Positions 51,511 through 59,991 of a stretch of DNA of 64,000 bases are shown here, piece by piece. Source of the stretch: Acidimicrobiales bacterium (GTDB taxonomy: Bacteria; Actinomycetota; Acidimicrobiia; Acidimicrobiales; JADJXE01); assembly GCA_016716005.1 (NCBI GenBank), contig JADJXE010000001.1, forward strand, positions 62,001 to 126,000, read 5' to 3'. The notes beneath the pieces were generated by a model. The model ran no database searches. It was given only the letters and a program-made list of their open reading frames with translations, and was not told the origin of the DNA. The translations under genes were made by a program, and so were the position numbers. Position 1 is the stretch's first letter; each line of letters opens with the position of its first letter.

Positions 51511-51516
51511 TAGGGT
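51511..51516 (+). promoter_or_regulatory. -10 box TAGGGT for leaderless cbs
   Basis: TAGGGT is followed by TCTGCC and the GTG at 51523. It supports translation from the long N-terminal form of the protein. Confidence 0.5.
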
Positions 51517-51522
51517 TCTGCC

Positions 51523-53184
51523 GTGGACGTGCTGGTGGTGGTGGGCGATGCCCCGGTGCCCGAGCGTCTCCGCGTGCGGGCGCTCCACCTGGCCGGCACG
51601 TCGACGGCGCACCTCGATCCCGGCCTGGTGGCCGACCTGCGCTCGCACCTGCCCCGCGAGGTGGGCGTGGTCGGGCCGGCGGCGGTGGCGGCCGAGGTGG
51701 CCGCCGAGCTGTCGGTGCTGGGCTTCCCCGTCGTGCTGTACAGCGACGAGGCGCCCGATGCCGAGGGCCCCCTCGCGGGCGTGGAGGTGCGGGCCCTCAG
51801 CGACCCGGGCCCCCCCATGCAGGTCGCCGACTCGCTGCTCGACCTCGTGGGGGGCACCCCGCTGGTGCGGCTCGACCGCACGGCGCGCCACCTCCGCTGC
51901 CACCTGCTGGCCAAGCTCGAGTACCTCAACCCGGGCGGCAGCGTGAAGGACCGCCCGGCGCTGGCCATGGTGCTGGCGGCCGAGCGCGAGGGGCTCCTGC
52001 GTCCCGGCGGCACGATCGTGGAGCCGACGTCGGGGAACACCGGGGTGGGCCTGGCCATCGTGGCCGCCCGGCGGGGCTACCGCTGCGTGTTCACCATGCC
52101 CGACAAGATGAGCCAGGAGAAGGTCGCCCTCCTGCGGGCCTACGGCGCCGAAGTGATCGTGTGCCCCACGGCGGTGGCCCCCGACCACCCCGATTCGTAC
52201 TACTCGGTCGCCCAGCGCATCACCCGCGAGATACCCGGCTCCTTCCGGCCCGACCAGTACCACAACCCGGTGAACCCGGCCTCGCACGAGGCCTCCACCG
52301 GCCCGGAGATCTGGGAGCAGACCGCGGGGCGCATCACCCACTTCGTGGCCGGCATCGGGACGGGCGGCACCGTCAGCGGCGCGGGCCGGTACCTCAAGCG
52401 GATGAACCCCGCCGTGCAGGTCATCGGGGCCGATCCCGAAGGGTCCGTGTACTCGGGGGGCAGCGGGCGGCCGTACCTGGTCGAGGGGGTCGGCGAGGAC
52501 TTCTGGCCGGACACCTACGACCCCTCGGTGATCGACCGGGTCGTGATGGTCAGCGACCGCGACTCGTTCCTCACGGCCCGGCGGGTCACCCGCGAGGAGG
52601 GGATCCTCGTGGGCGGGTCGTGCGGCACGGCGCTGTGGGCCGCGCTGGAGGTCGGCAAGGACCTGGGGCCCGACGACGTCGTGGTGGTGCTGCTGCCCGA
52701 CTCCGGCCGGGGCTACCTGTCGAAGCTGTACAACGACGGGTGGATGGCCGACTACGGGTTCCTCCGGCTGGGCGAGCAGACCGCCGGCGACGTGCTCGAG
52801 CGGAAGGGGGCGGCGCTGCCCGCCCTCGTGCACGTGCACCCGGAGGAGCTGGTGCGCGACGCCATCGCCCTGCTGCAGGAGTTCGAGGTGTCGCAGCTGC
52901 CGGTCGTGAAGGCCGAGCCGCCGCTGGCGGCCGCCGAGGTGGCCGGCTCGGTGCGGGAGCGGTCGCTGCTCGACCTGGCCGTCCGCGACCCCGGCGCGCT
53001 CGAGCGGCCGGTGGCCGACGTGATGGAGCCGCCCCTCCCCATGGTGGGGGCGGGCGAGCCCGTCGAGTCCGTGGTCGACCGCCTCGGCGAGGGCGGCGCG
53101 GTGCTGGTGCTCGACGCCGGGCACCCGGTGGGCATCCTCACCCGGTCCGACGTGCTGGGCTTCCTCGCCCAGCGCACGCCGTGA
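51523..53184 (+). CDS. cbs: Cystathionine beta-synthase with extra N-terminal domain
   Basis: A 553-residue PLP enzyme that condenses serine with homocysteine to cystathionine. Residues 1-97 are an alpha/beta domain not found in usual Cbs (MDVLVVVGDAPV ... VGVVGPAAVAAEVAAELSVLG). The catalytic core starts at about 100 (DSLLDLVGGTPLVRL), with the Schiff-base lysine in NPGGSVKDRPA (K142), EPTSGNTGVG and GTGGTVSGAGRYLK. A C-terminal pair of CBS domains (about 425-550) can bind S-adenosylmethionine or nucleotides. Overlaps the next gene by GTGA; together they turn homocysteine into cysteine. Confidence 0.92.
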   Translation: MDVLVVVGDAPVPERLRVRALHLAGTSTAHLDPGLVADLRSHLPREVGVVGPAAVAAEVAAELSVLGFPVVLYSDEAPDAEGPLAGVEVRALSDPGPPMQVADSLLDLVGGTPLVRLDRTARHLRCHLLAKLEYLNPGGSVKDRPALAMVLAAEREGLLRPGGTIVEPTSGNTGVGLAIVAARRGYRCVFTMPDKMSQEKVALLRAYGAEVIVCPTAVAPDHPDSYYSVAQRITREIPGSFRPDQYHNPVNPASHEASTGPEIWEQTAGRITHFVAGIGTGGTVSGAGRYLKRMNPAVQVIGADPEGSVYSGGSGRPYLVEGVGEDFWPDTYDPSVIDRVVMVSDRDSFLTARRVTREEGILVGGSCGTALWAALEVGKDLGPDDVVVVLLPDSGRGYLSKLYNDGWMADYGFLRLGEQTAGDVLERKGAALPALVHVHPEELVRDAIALLQEFEVSQLPVVKAEPPLAAAEVAGSVRERSLLDLAVRDPGALERPVADVMEPPLPMVGAGEPVESVVDRLGEGGAVLVLDAGHPVGILTRSDVLGFLAQRTP

Positions 53185-54338
53185 CCGGACCGGGCGCCGG
53201 GCTCGGCTTCAGCACCCGGGCGATCCACGCCGGCCAGGACCCCGATCCGTCCACCGGCGCCGTGGTGCCACCGATCGTCACGTCGTCGACGTTCGCCCAG
53301 CGAGCCGTGGGGGAGCACGCGGGCTACGAGTACGGCCGCTCGGGGAACCCCACCCGGGCCGCGCTGGAGGCGTGCGTGGCCTCGCTGGAGGGTGGTTCCC
53401 ACGGGTTCGCGTTCGCCTCCGGGCTGGCCGCCGAGGACGCCGTGCTGCGCACGTTGTCGCCCGGCGACCACGTGGTGCTCTCGGCCGACGCCTACGGAGG
53501 CACCTACCGGCTGGTGGCCCGGGTGCTGGCCCCGGCCGGGCTCACGTTCTCGACCGCCGACCTCACCGACCGGGCCTCGCTGGAGGCGGCGTGGCGCGAC
53601 GAGACCCGCCTGGTGTGGGTGGAGACTCCCACCAACCCGGCGCTCGGCATCGTCGACGTCGCCGCCGTGTCGGCGTTCGCCCGCGAGCGCGCGGCTCGGT
53701 GCGTGGTCGACAACACCTTCGCCACGCCGTACCTGCAGCAGCCGTTGGCGCTGGGGGCCGACGTGGTGGTGCACTCGAGCACCAAGTACCTCGGCGGTCA
53801 CTCCGACGTGGTTGGCGGCTTCGTGGCGCTGTCGGACGATGCGCTGGCCGAGCGGATCGGGTTCCTGCAGAACGCCGTCGGCGCCGTGCCCGGGCCCTTC
53901 GACTGCTACCTGGTGCTGCGGGGCGTGAAGACCCTGGCGGTGCGCATGGACCGCCACAGCGAGTCGGCGGGGCTGATCGCCGAGTGGCTGGCGGCCCACC
54001 TGGCGGTGGGGTCGGTGGCCTACCCGGGGTTGCCCTCGCATCCCAACCACGACGTGGCCCAGAAGCAGATGCGGGGGTTCGGGGGCATGGTGAGCTTCAC
54101 GGTGCGGGCGGGGGAGGAGGCGGCCGTGGCGGTGTGCGGGCGTACCCGCCTGTTCACCCTGGCCGAGTCGCTGGGGGCGGTGGAGTCGCTGATCGAGCAC
54201 CCCTACCGCATGACGCACTCGTCCACCGCGGACTCGCCGGTGGCCGTCGACCCGTCGCTGGTGCGGCTGTCGGTGGGCCTGGAGGACGTCGACGACCTGC
54301 TCGCCGACCTGCACCAGGCCCTCGCATTCCTGACCTGA
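53181..54338 (+). CDS. Cystathionine gamma-lyase/gamma-synthase family enzyme
   Basis: A 385-residue Cys/Met metabolism PLP enzyme. Typical signatures are STRAIHAGQDPDPSTGAVVPP, YEYGRSGNPTR, VDNTFATPYLQQPL, and the Schiff-base lysine in HSSTKYLGGHSD (K202). Gamma-lyase and gamma-synthase cannot be separated from sequence alone, but the four-base overlap with cbs supports the lyase role: cystathionine to cysteine and 2-oxobutyrate. The cysteine can feed MshC, encoded 9 kb away. Confidence 0.9.
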   Translation: MTGPGAGLGFSTRAIHAGQDPDPSTGAVVPPIVTSSTFAQRAVGEHAGYEYGRSGNPTRAALEACVASLEGGSHGFAFASGLAAEDAVLRTLSPGDHVVLSADAYGGTYRLVARVLAPAGLTFSTADLTDRASLEAAWRDETRLVWVETPTNPALGIVDVAAVSAFARERAARCVVDNTFATPYLQQPLALGADVVVHSSTKYLGGHSDVVGGFVALSDDALAERIGFLQNAVGAVPGPFDCYLVLRGVKTLAVRMDRHSESAGLIAEWLAAHLAVGSVAYPGLPSHPNHDVAQKQMRGFGGMVSFTVRAGEEAAVAVCGRTRLFTLAESLGAVESLIEHPYRMTHSSTADSPVAVDPSLVRLSVGLEDVDDLLADLHQALAFLT

Positions 54339-54415
54339 CCGGTCTCGAGGTCGCTCGGCCGGCGAGGCTCACCGACCGCTCCGCCCACCTCGCTCGGCCC
54401 GCCGCCGTCGAGCTC

Positions 54416-54877
54416 GCCTTCCGCACCAGCGCCTGGAGCCTCTCGGCGCTCGCCTCCATCCTCACGTCGGTGGGGACCGGCCCCGACGGCGGGGGGATCG
54501 TGGGCCTCGACTTCGACGCCGACGACCGGGCCTGGCCCACCCACAACTGGATGGGCGTGTGCAAGGCGGCGCTGCGCTCCACGGCTCGCTACCTCGCACG
54601 CGACCTCGGTCCGGCCGGCATCCGCGTGACTCTGGTGGCTGCCGGCCCGCTGCATACCCGGGCGGCGTCGGGCATCCCCGGTTTCCACCACCTCACCGAG
54701 GCGTGGGAGAGCGCGGCGCCGCTGCGCTGGGATCCCGACGACCCCGAGCCCGTGGCCGACGTGGTCTGCTTCCTGCTCTCGGACATGGCCCGGCTGGTGA
54801 CGGGCGAGATCGTCCACGCCGACGGCGGCTTCCACGCCATGGCCGGCCGCCACCACCCCGCCGACGACGATCGCTGA
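54416..54877 (+). pseudogene. fabI: 5'-truncated enoyl-ACP reductase (fabI)
   Basis: 153 codons match the C-terminal half of the actinobacterial FabI/InhA: SAWSLSALASILTSVG, GGGIVGLDFDA, then GPAGIRVTLVAAGPLHTRAASGIPGF and LSDMARLVTGEIVHADGGFHAM. The whole nucleotide-binding N-terminal half (about 110 residues) is missing and no start codon with ribosome site precedes it. The catalytic tyrosine of the Tyr-x6-Lys pair is His (PTHNWMGVCK), while the lysine is kept. So it is most likely a decayed remnant after a deletion. Confidence 0.8.
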
Positions 54878-54882
54878 GGGCG

Positions 54883-54923
54883 GCATTCCTGATCGAACGG
54901 GTCGAGAACGTTTCCGCGGAAGC
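54883..54923 (+). repeat. 41-base direct repeat, copy 1
   Basis: Begins GCATTCCTGATCGA and ends TTTCCGCGGAAGC. It agrees with copy 2 at 36 of 41 positions. It holds the palindrome TTCCGCGGAA at its 3' side. Confidence 0.75.
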
Positions 54924-55135
54924 CCGCTCGTTCCCGATCCGACGGGCCCGGGCGGGTCCGTTGAGGAGCACCGCTTCGAGCTCGGGCGGCCTCGTCCCAG
55001 CTGGTGAACGTCACACCTCGAGGTCGCGTGTGCCGCCGAGCCGGGCCCGGGCCAGCTCGGAGGAGAACCGCCGCAGCCTGCGGGCACGTCGCCTGCGGGC
55101 CCGTAGGCTCCTCGGCCGGTCGGGGGCGCCGGTCA

Positions 55136-55176
55136 GCATTCCTGATCGAGGAGATCGAGAACGTGTCCGCGGAAGC
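55136..55176 (+). repeat. 41-base direct repeat, copy 2
   Basis: Same orientation as copy 1, starting 253 bases after it. The central five bases differ (GGAGA versus ACGGG), and TCCGCGGA is preserved. Confidence 0.75.
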
Positions 55177-55236
55177 GTCTTCACGCGCAACGGCCCCGGC
55201 AACAGGGCCGGGGCCGCGCTGATCACCGCCCGGGCT

Positions 55237-56769
55237 TCAGGTGCCGAGGTAGTCGAAGTCCGGAGGACCCGGGTTGTAGTCCATCACCTCACCGGCTGCG
55301 TACTCTTCCGGCCGGAACTTGTCGGAGCCGGGGCCGCCGTAGAGCATGTCCTGCCCGTCGAGGCCGTACACGATGTCGTCGCCGGGCCCACCCCGAACGA
55401 TGTCGTCGCCGTAGTTGCCGACGAGGTAATCGTTGCCGTCGCCGCCGTCGATCACATCGTTCCCGTCGCCACCGGCGATGTCGTCGTTGCCGGGTCCGCC
55501 GTCGAAGGTGTCATTGCCGTCGTACCCGCGCAGCGTGTCGTCCCCGTCGCCGCCGAGAATCGTGTCGTCGCCGGTCCCGCCCCAGAGGTAGTCGTTGTCC
55601 GCTCCGCCGTCGATGGTGTCGTTCCCGCCGCCACCGTCGATGTCGTCATAGCCGTCGCCGCCGAAGATCGTGTCGTTGCCGGATCCGGTCCCGTACTCGC
55701 TGTCGCCCCAGATGTCGTCGTCGCCGGGCCCGCCGTAGATGGTGTCGTTGCCGGTGCCGGGACCGGTCACGCTGTCGCCCCAGATGCGGTCGTTGCCGTT
55801 GCCGCCGTCGACCCAGTCGTCGCCCGAGCCCGTAGGCGGGTCTGCGTGCGTGCCCGACGTGTCGGCGTAGATGATGTCGTCGCCGTCGCCGCCGGTGATC
55901 GTGTCGTTGCCGGATCCGTTGCCGTAGACGCTGTCGCCACTGATGACGTCCGCACCGGGCCCGCCGTCGATGATGTCGTTGCCGGATCCGGCGTCGCGGC
56001 CGTCCCCATAGAGGTAGTCGTCTCCCGCTCCCCCATCAAGCTCGTCGTTGCCGGAGCCGGGGCCGTAGTAGGTGTCGCCGTACAGCGAGTCGTCGCCGTC
56101 GCCGCCGTCGATGGTGTCGTTGCCGGAGCCGCCTTGGCTCCAGCCGTCGCCGTAGATCTGGTCGCCCCCGGGGCCGCCGATGAGGTGGTCGTCGCTGGTG
56201 CCGGGGGCGCCGAGGGCGTCGCCGTGGATGATGTCGTTGCCGGCGAGGCCGTCGCAGCGGTCGCGGGCGTCGGTGCCGATGAACTGGTCGTCGCCGGTGG
56301 TCATGCCGGTGCAGTCGACGTAGGTAGGGGGAGGTGGGGGCGGTGGCGCTGGCGGGGTGAGGGGGTTGACGATGACCGGGCGAGAAGGTGTGGAGATGGC
56401 GATGACGAGGGTGAGGGCGCCGAGCGTGGGTGTGGTGGTGGTGAGGACCTGGAAGGCGAGGGGGGTGCCGGTGGTGCCATCGGCGTGGACGGGGACGACG
56501 ACGACGGTGTGGGTGCCGTCGGGGAGGTCGCCGGCCCAGGCGGGGTCGGTGGTGGTGGCCACCAGTTGGCCGTCGATCCAGACCTGGTAGGCGACGGCGT
56601 CGGGGGCCGGTGCCCAGCTGAGGGTGGCGGCGGCTCGGGGGGTGGTGGCGGTGGCCGGCGGGGGGAGCCGCAGCGGGGGGGTGGCGCCTGCGCTGGCGGG
56701 TGTGGGGGTGAGCACGAGGAGGGTGCCGGCTACGAGGCCGGTGCCGCCGAAGATGGGGTGGTGACGCAT
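55237..56769 (-). CDS. Secreted RTX-type calcium-binding repeat protein
   Basis: A 510-residue exported protein. The signal peptide is GLVAGTLLVLTPTPASAG. A beta-sandwich like fibronectin type III (residues about 50-140, with WAPAPDAVAYQVWIDGQL) and a proline run (PPPPPPP) precede roughly 18 nonapeptide-like RTX motifs (GGxGxDxxxGxxGND) between about 190 and 480. Those motifs form calcium-bound beta-rolls in many surface proteins. There is no type I secretion system gene nearby, so export is by Sec. The ATG 56769 is preceded by AGGAGG. The very repetitive Asp/Gly coding gives a distinct base pattern. Confidence 0.88.
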   Translation of the reverse strand: MRHHPIFGGTGLVAGTLLVLTPTPASAGATPPLRLPPPATATTPRAAATLSWAPAPDAVAYQVWIDGQLVATTTDPAWAGDLPDGTHTVVVVPVHADGTTGTPLAFQVLTTTTPTLGALTLVIAISTPSRPVIVNPLTPPAPPPPPPPTYVDCTGMTTGDDQFIGTDARDRCDGLAGNDIIHGDALGAPGTSDDHLIGGPGGDQIYGDGWSQGGSGNDTIDGGDGDDSLYGDTYYGPGSGNDELDGGAGDDYLYGDGRDAGSGNDIIDGGPGADVISGDSVYGNGSGNDTITGGDGDDIIYADTSGTHADPPTGSGDDWVDGGNGNDRIWGDSVTGPGTGNDTIYGGPGDDDIWGDSEYGTGSGNDTIFGGDGYDDIDGGGGNDTIDGGADNDYLWGGTGDDTILGGDGDDTLRGYDGNDTFDGGPGNDDIAGGDGNDVIDGGDGNDYLVGNYGDDIVRGGPGDDIVYGLDGQDMLYGGPGSDKFRPEEYAAGEVMDYNPGPPDFDYLGT

Positions 56770-56908
56770 AGAGGGCCTCCTGGAGCCGCACACGGCCCGG
56801 TTCCAGGTTCCCTCGTACCACTCGGCGTGGTCACTGCCATGATGCATCCGCACCATTCACGCTAGGTGGGAGCGCAACCACGCGAGGTGGCGGGCGAGGG
56901 GCGAGGGC

Positions 56909-58114
56909 TCAGGTCTCCCAGGCGACCGGGAAGTGGGTGAAGCCGCGGAACAGGAACGGCTCCACCAGGACGGGCTCGCCGTCGAGGCGCAGCCCGGGCA
57001 GGCGGTCGAGGAGGAGGCGGACGGCGATGCGGCCCTCGAGGCGGGCGAGGGGCGCGCCCAGGCAGTAGTGCACGCCGAAGCCGAAGCCGTAGTGGCGCTT
57101 CAGGGTGGTCAGGTCGCGCCCGATGTCGAACGCGTCGGGCCGCTCCCACACGGTGGCGTCGCGGTTTGCCGACGAGAACATCACCCGCACCTTGGTGTCG
57201 GGCTGCAGGTCGACACCGCACAGCGTGGTGGGTGCGGTGTTGGTTCGGAACAGGCCCTGCACCGGCGCGTCGTAGCGCAGGCTCTCCTCCACCGCCTGCT
57301 CGGCCAGCTCGGGGTGCTCGCGGAGACGGGCCAGCTGGTCGGGGTGCTCGAGCAGCCGGAACACCAGGTTGGTGATGAGCGAGGTGGTCGTCTCGTTGCC
57401 GGCGACGAGCAGCTGCACCAGCACGCCGAGCATCTCGGTGAGGGTGAACGTGCGGCCCTCGTACGAGGCGGTCACCAGGCCCGACACCAGGTCGTCCGGG
57501 AGGGCGTCGCCCCGGGCCACCGCCTCCTGGCGGTCCGCGATGCGGGCAGCGAAGTACTCGCCGAACTCGGCGAAGGCGCGCACCGCGCCCTCGGCCTTGC
57601 CCGGCTGCGCGCCGAGGCCGGCCACGATGTCGTCGGACCAGCGCTTGAACGTGGCCCGGTGCTCGGGCCGCACCCCCAGCACCTCGGCGATGACGATGAC
57701 GGGGAGCGGGTACGCGAACGCCTCCACCAGGTCGGCCCGGCCGAGGTGGGCGAAGCCGTCGATCAGCTCGGCGGCGATGGCGGTGATCCTCGGCTCGCGC
57801 TCGGCCACCATCCGTGGGGTGAAGGCGACGTTGACGATGCGTCGCTGGGTGGCGTGGAGCGGTGGGTCGGCGTTGAGGAGCATGCCGTCGCCCCGGCGGG
57901 CCTGGTGCTCGGGCCCCGGGCCCCACCGGGTGGACCACAGCTCGGCCTGCCGCAGCACCTCGGTGACGTCGGCGTGGCGGCTCACCGTGTAGAAGCCACG
58001 CTCCCCGAACTCGGTGCGGTGCAACGGGCAGCGCTCCCGCAGGTGGCGCAGGTACGGAGCCGGGTCGGCCCGCACCTCGGCGGAGAACGGGTCGTAGTCG
58101 CAGCCGTCGTCCAT
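56909..58114 (-). CDS. Cytochrome P450 (third of three)
   Basis: A 401-residue cytochrome P450. It has LLVAGNETTTSLITN (I-helix), ESLRYDAPVQGLFR (ExxR), SSANRDATVWERPDAF and the heme loop FGFGVHYCLG. The ESLRYDAPV and GFxHFPVAW features place it with bacterial class I P450s of the CYP107 or CYP109-like type, different from the two other copies. ATG with GGGGGGA. The nearby ABC exporter gene diverges and may be unrelated. Confidence 0.92.
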   Translation of the reverse strand: MDDGCDYDPFSAEVRADPAPYLRHLRERCPLHRTEFGERGFYTVSRHADVTEVLRQAELWSTRWGPGPEHQARRGDGMLLNADPPLHATQRRIVNVAFTPRMVAEREPRITAIAAELIDGFAHLGRADLVEAFAYPLPVIVIAEVLGVRPEHRATFKRWSDDIVAGLGAQPGKAEGAVRAFAEFGEYFAARIADRQEAVARGDALPDDLVSGLVTASYEGRTFTLTEMLGVLVQLLVAGNETTTSLITNLVFRLLEHPDQLARLREHPELAEQAVEESLRYDAPVQGLFRTNTAPTTLCGVDLQPDTKVRVMFSSANRDATVWERPDAFDIGRDLTTLKRHYGFGFGVHYCLGAPLARLEGRIAVRLLLDRLPGLRLDGEPVLVEPFLFRGFTHFPVAWET

Positions 58115-58197
58115 CGGTCCCCCCGGGCCGCACACGGGCCGCTCACTCCAGCATGGCAGCCCGCCGAATGCGGGGTCGCCCGTACCGGGCCGTCGGC

Positions 58198-58203
58198 CAT
58201 CAT
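58198..58203 (+). promoter_or_regulatory. Possible -10 box CATCAT for leaderless ABC gene
   Basis: CATCAT keeps A at position 2 and T at position 6 and is followed by six bases and GTG 58210. Confidence 0.25.
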
Positions 58204-58209
58204 GGGCCC

Positions 58210-59991
58210 GTGGATCCCACCCCCGGCGCCGCGATGCTCCGGCGGGGCCTGGGCATCGTCCGGCGCGAGGTCGCGCTGCACCCGGTGCCGTTCCTGGTCG
58301 CGGTGTTCGGCGCCGCCGTGTACGCGGTGGCGTCGGTCGCCACCTCCGCGGTGCTGGCGCGGATCGTCGACCAGGTGATCACCCCCCGCTTCGACGGCGG
58401 GGCGTTCTCGGCGCGATCGGCGGCCCTGGCGGCGGCCGCCATCGTCGGCGTGGGCGTCGCGCGGGCGGCAGGGGTGGTGCTGCGACGCACGGCTGCGTCG
58501 ATCGCCCAGGCGAGCGTCCGCACGACGCTGGCCGGCGAGGTCGTCGACCGCATGCAGGCCCAGCCCCTCGCGTGGCTGCGGGAGCGCCCGTCCGGGGAGC
58601 TGCTCGCCCATGCCCACGCCGATCCCGAGGCGGCCACGGAGGTGCTCGGCCCGCTGCCGTTCGCGACCGGCGTCGTCGTGCTGGTGGTCGTGGCCGCGAC
58701 CTGGCTGTTCGCCAGCGACTGGGTGCTGGGGCTGGTCGCCCTCGTGGTGTTCCCCACGCTGGTGGCGGTGAACGTGGTGTACCAGCGTCGCGTCGCGACG
58801 CCGGCCGAGCGGGCCCAGGACCTGGTGGGCAGCGTGACCGCGGCCGCCCACGAGAGCCTCGAGGGGGCGCTGGTGATCAAGGTGCTCGGCGCCGAGGAGC
58901 GCGAGGCCGAGCGCTTCGCCGACCGGGCGGGCCACCTGCGCGACGCCAAGGTCCACGTGGCGCACCTGCGGGCCGGGTTCGAGGCCACGCTCGACGCGGT
59001 GCCGGCGCTGGCCACCGTGCTGGTCGTGGTGGTGGGCGCGTGGCGCATCCAGGAGGGCGCCGTCACCGTCGGCACCCTGGTGGGGGCGGTGAGCCTGTTC
59101 ACGCTCATGATCTGGCCGCTGCGGCTCATCGGGTTCGTGCTCGGCGACCTCCCCCGGTCGGTGGCCGGGTGGAACCGCATCGAGGCGATCCTCGCCCTGC
59201 CCGCCCGACCGGAGGCCGGGGCGCCGGAGGCGGCCGGTGCCGGTGCCGGTGCCGGTGCCCCGGCGCGGGTCGAGGCGCAGGGGGTCACGGTCGCCCACGG
59301 CGGCGCCCGCCCGGTGCTCGCCGACGTCTCGTTCACGGTCCGACCCGGTGCCACCGTTGCGCTGGTCGGGCCCACGGGAGCGGGCAAGACCACGCTGCTG
59401 CTCGTCCTGGCCGGGCTCCTGGCGCCCGACGAGGGGCGGGTCGTGCTCGACGACGCACCAGCGGACGGGCTCGACCCGGTGCACCGCGCGGGCCGGGTCG
59501 CCATCGCCTTCCAGGACCCGTTCCTCTTCGGTGGCACGGTGGCGCAGAACGTCGACGTGGCCGGCACGCTCGCTCCCGCCGGCATCGTGGAGACGTTGCG
59601 GCGCGCCGACGCAGACCGGTTCGTCGCCGACCTGCCCCACGGGGCCGCGACCCGGCTGGGCGAGCGGGGCGCCACCTTGTCGGGCGGTCAGCGCCAGCGG
59701 ATCGCACTGGCCCGCGCCCTCGCCCGCACGCCCGGGCTCCTGCTGCTCGACGACGCCACCTCCAGCGTCGACCCGGTGACCGAGGGCAGGATCCTGTCCC
59801 GGCTCACCCGGCCCGGTGGCCCCACCGTGGTGCTGGTGGCCTCGCGCGCGGCGGCGATCGCCCTGGCCGACGAGGTCCTGTTCCTCCGCAAGGGCAGGCT
59901 CGTGGCACGGGGTCCCCACCAGCAGCTGCTCGAGGAGGTGCCGGCCTACCGCCACCTGGTCGAGGCCTACCAGCGGGACCGTCACCGATGA
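58210..59991 (+). CDS. ABC exporter half-transporter with degenerate nucleotide site
   Basis: A 593-residue half-transporter: six membrane helices, then an ATP-binding domain. Walker A is GPTGAGKTT and the signature LSGGQRQR. Walker B ends in LLLLDDATS, with Asp in place of the catalytic Glu, and the H-loop reads LVASRAA, lacking the switch histidine. It thus provides the noncatalytic half of a heterodimer. A four-fold GCCGGT repeat codes for a GA linker between domains. GTG 58210 was chosen because the upstream sequence is not membrane-like. The stop overlaps the partner gene by ATGA. Confidence 0.88.
   Translation: MDPTPGAAMLRRGLGIVRREVALHPVPFLVAVFGAAVYAVASVATSAVLARIVDQVITPRFDGGAFSARSAALAAAAIVGVGVARAAGVVLRRTAASIAQASVRTTLAGEVVDRMQAQPLAWLRERPSGELLAHAHADPEAATEVLGPLPFATGVVVLVVVAATWLFASDWVLGLVALVVFPTLVAVNVVYQRRVATPAERAQDLVGSVTAAAHESLEGALVIKVLGAEEREAERFADRAGHLRDAKVHVAHLRAGFEATLDAVPALATVLVVVVGAWRIQEGAVTVGTLVGAVSLFTLMIWPLRLIGFVLGDLPRSVAGWNRIEAILALPARPEAGAPEAAGAGAGAGAPARVEAQGVTVAHGGARPVLADVSFTVRPGATVALVGPTGAGKTTLLLVLAGLLAPDEGRVVLDDAPADGLDPVHRAGRVAIAFQDPFLFGGTVAQNVDVAGTLAPAGIVETLRRADADRFVADLPHGAATRLGERGATLSGGQRQRIALARALARTPGLLLLDDATSSVDPVTEGRILSRLTRPGGPTVVLVASRAAAIALADEVLFLRKGRLVARGPHQQLLEEVPAYRHLVEAYQRDRHR
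59233..59256 (+). repeat. Four tandem GCCGGT hexamers in the linker region
   Basis: Four exact GCCGGT units encode alternating Gly-Ala between the transmembrane and ATP-binding domains. A length change would stay in frame. Confidence 0.7.

Larger units (their letters stand above)
54878..55236. other. Non-coding interval with a repeat pair
   Basis: 359 bases between the fabI remnant and the RTX gene. It contains the two 41-base repeats, a short GCCTGCGGGC direct repeat (about 55076 and 55091), and no open frame with plausible coding character. Nothing else was recognised. Confidence 0.5.

Noticed and set aside
55237..56769. Type I secretion cargo (classic RTX toxin)
   Set aside because: The protein has a Sec signal peptide and no HlyB/HlyD-like genes are near; it has no lipase or adhesin catalytic domain.
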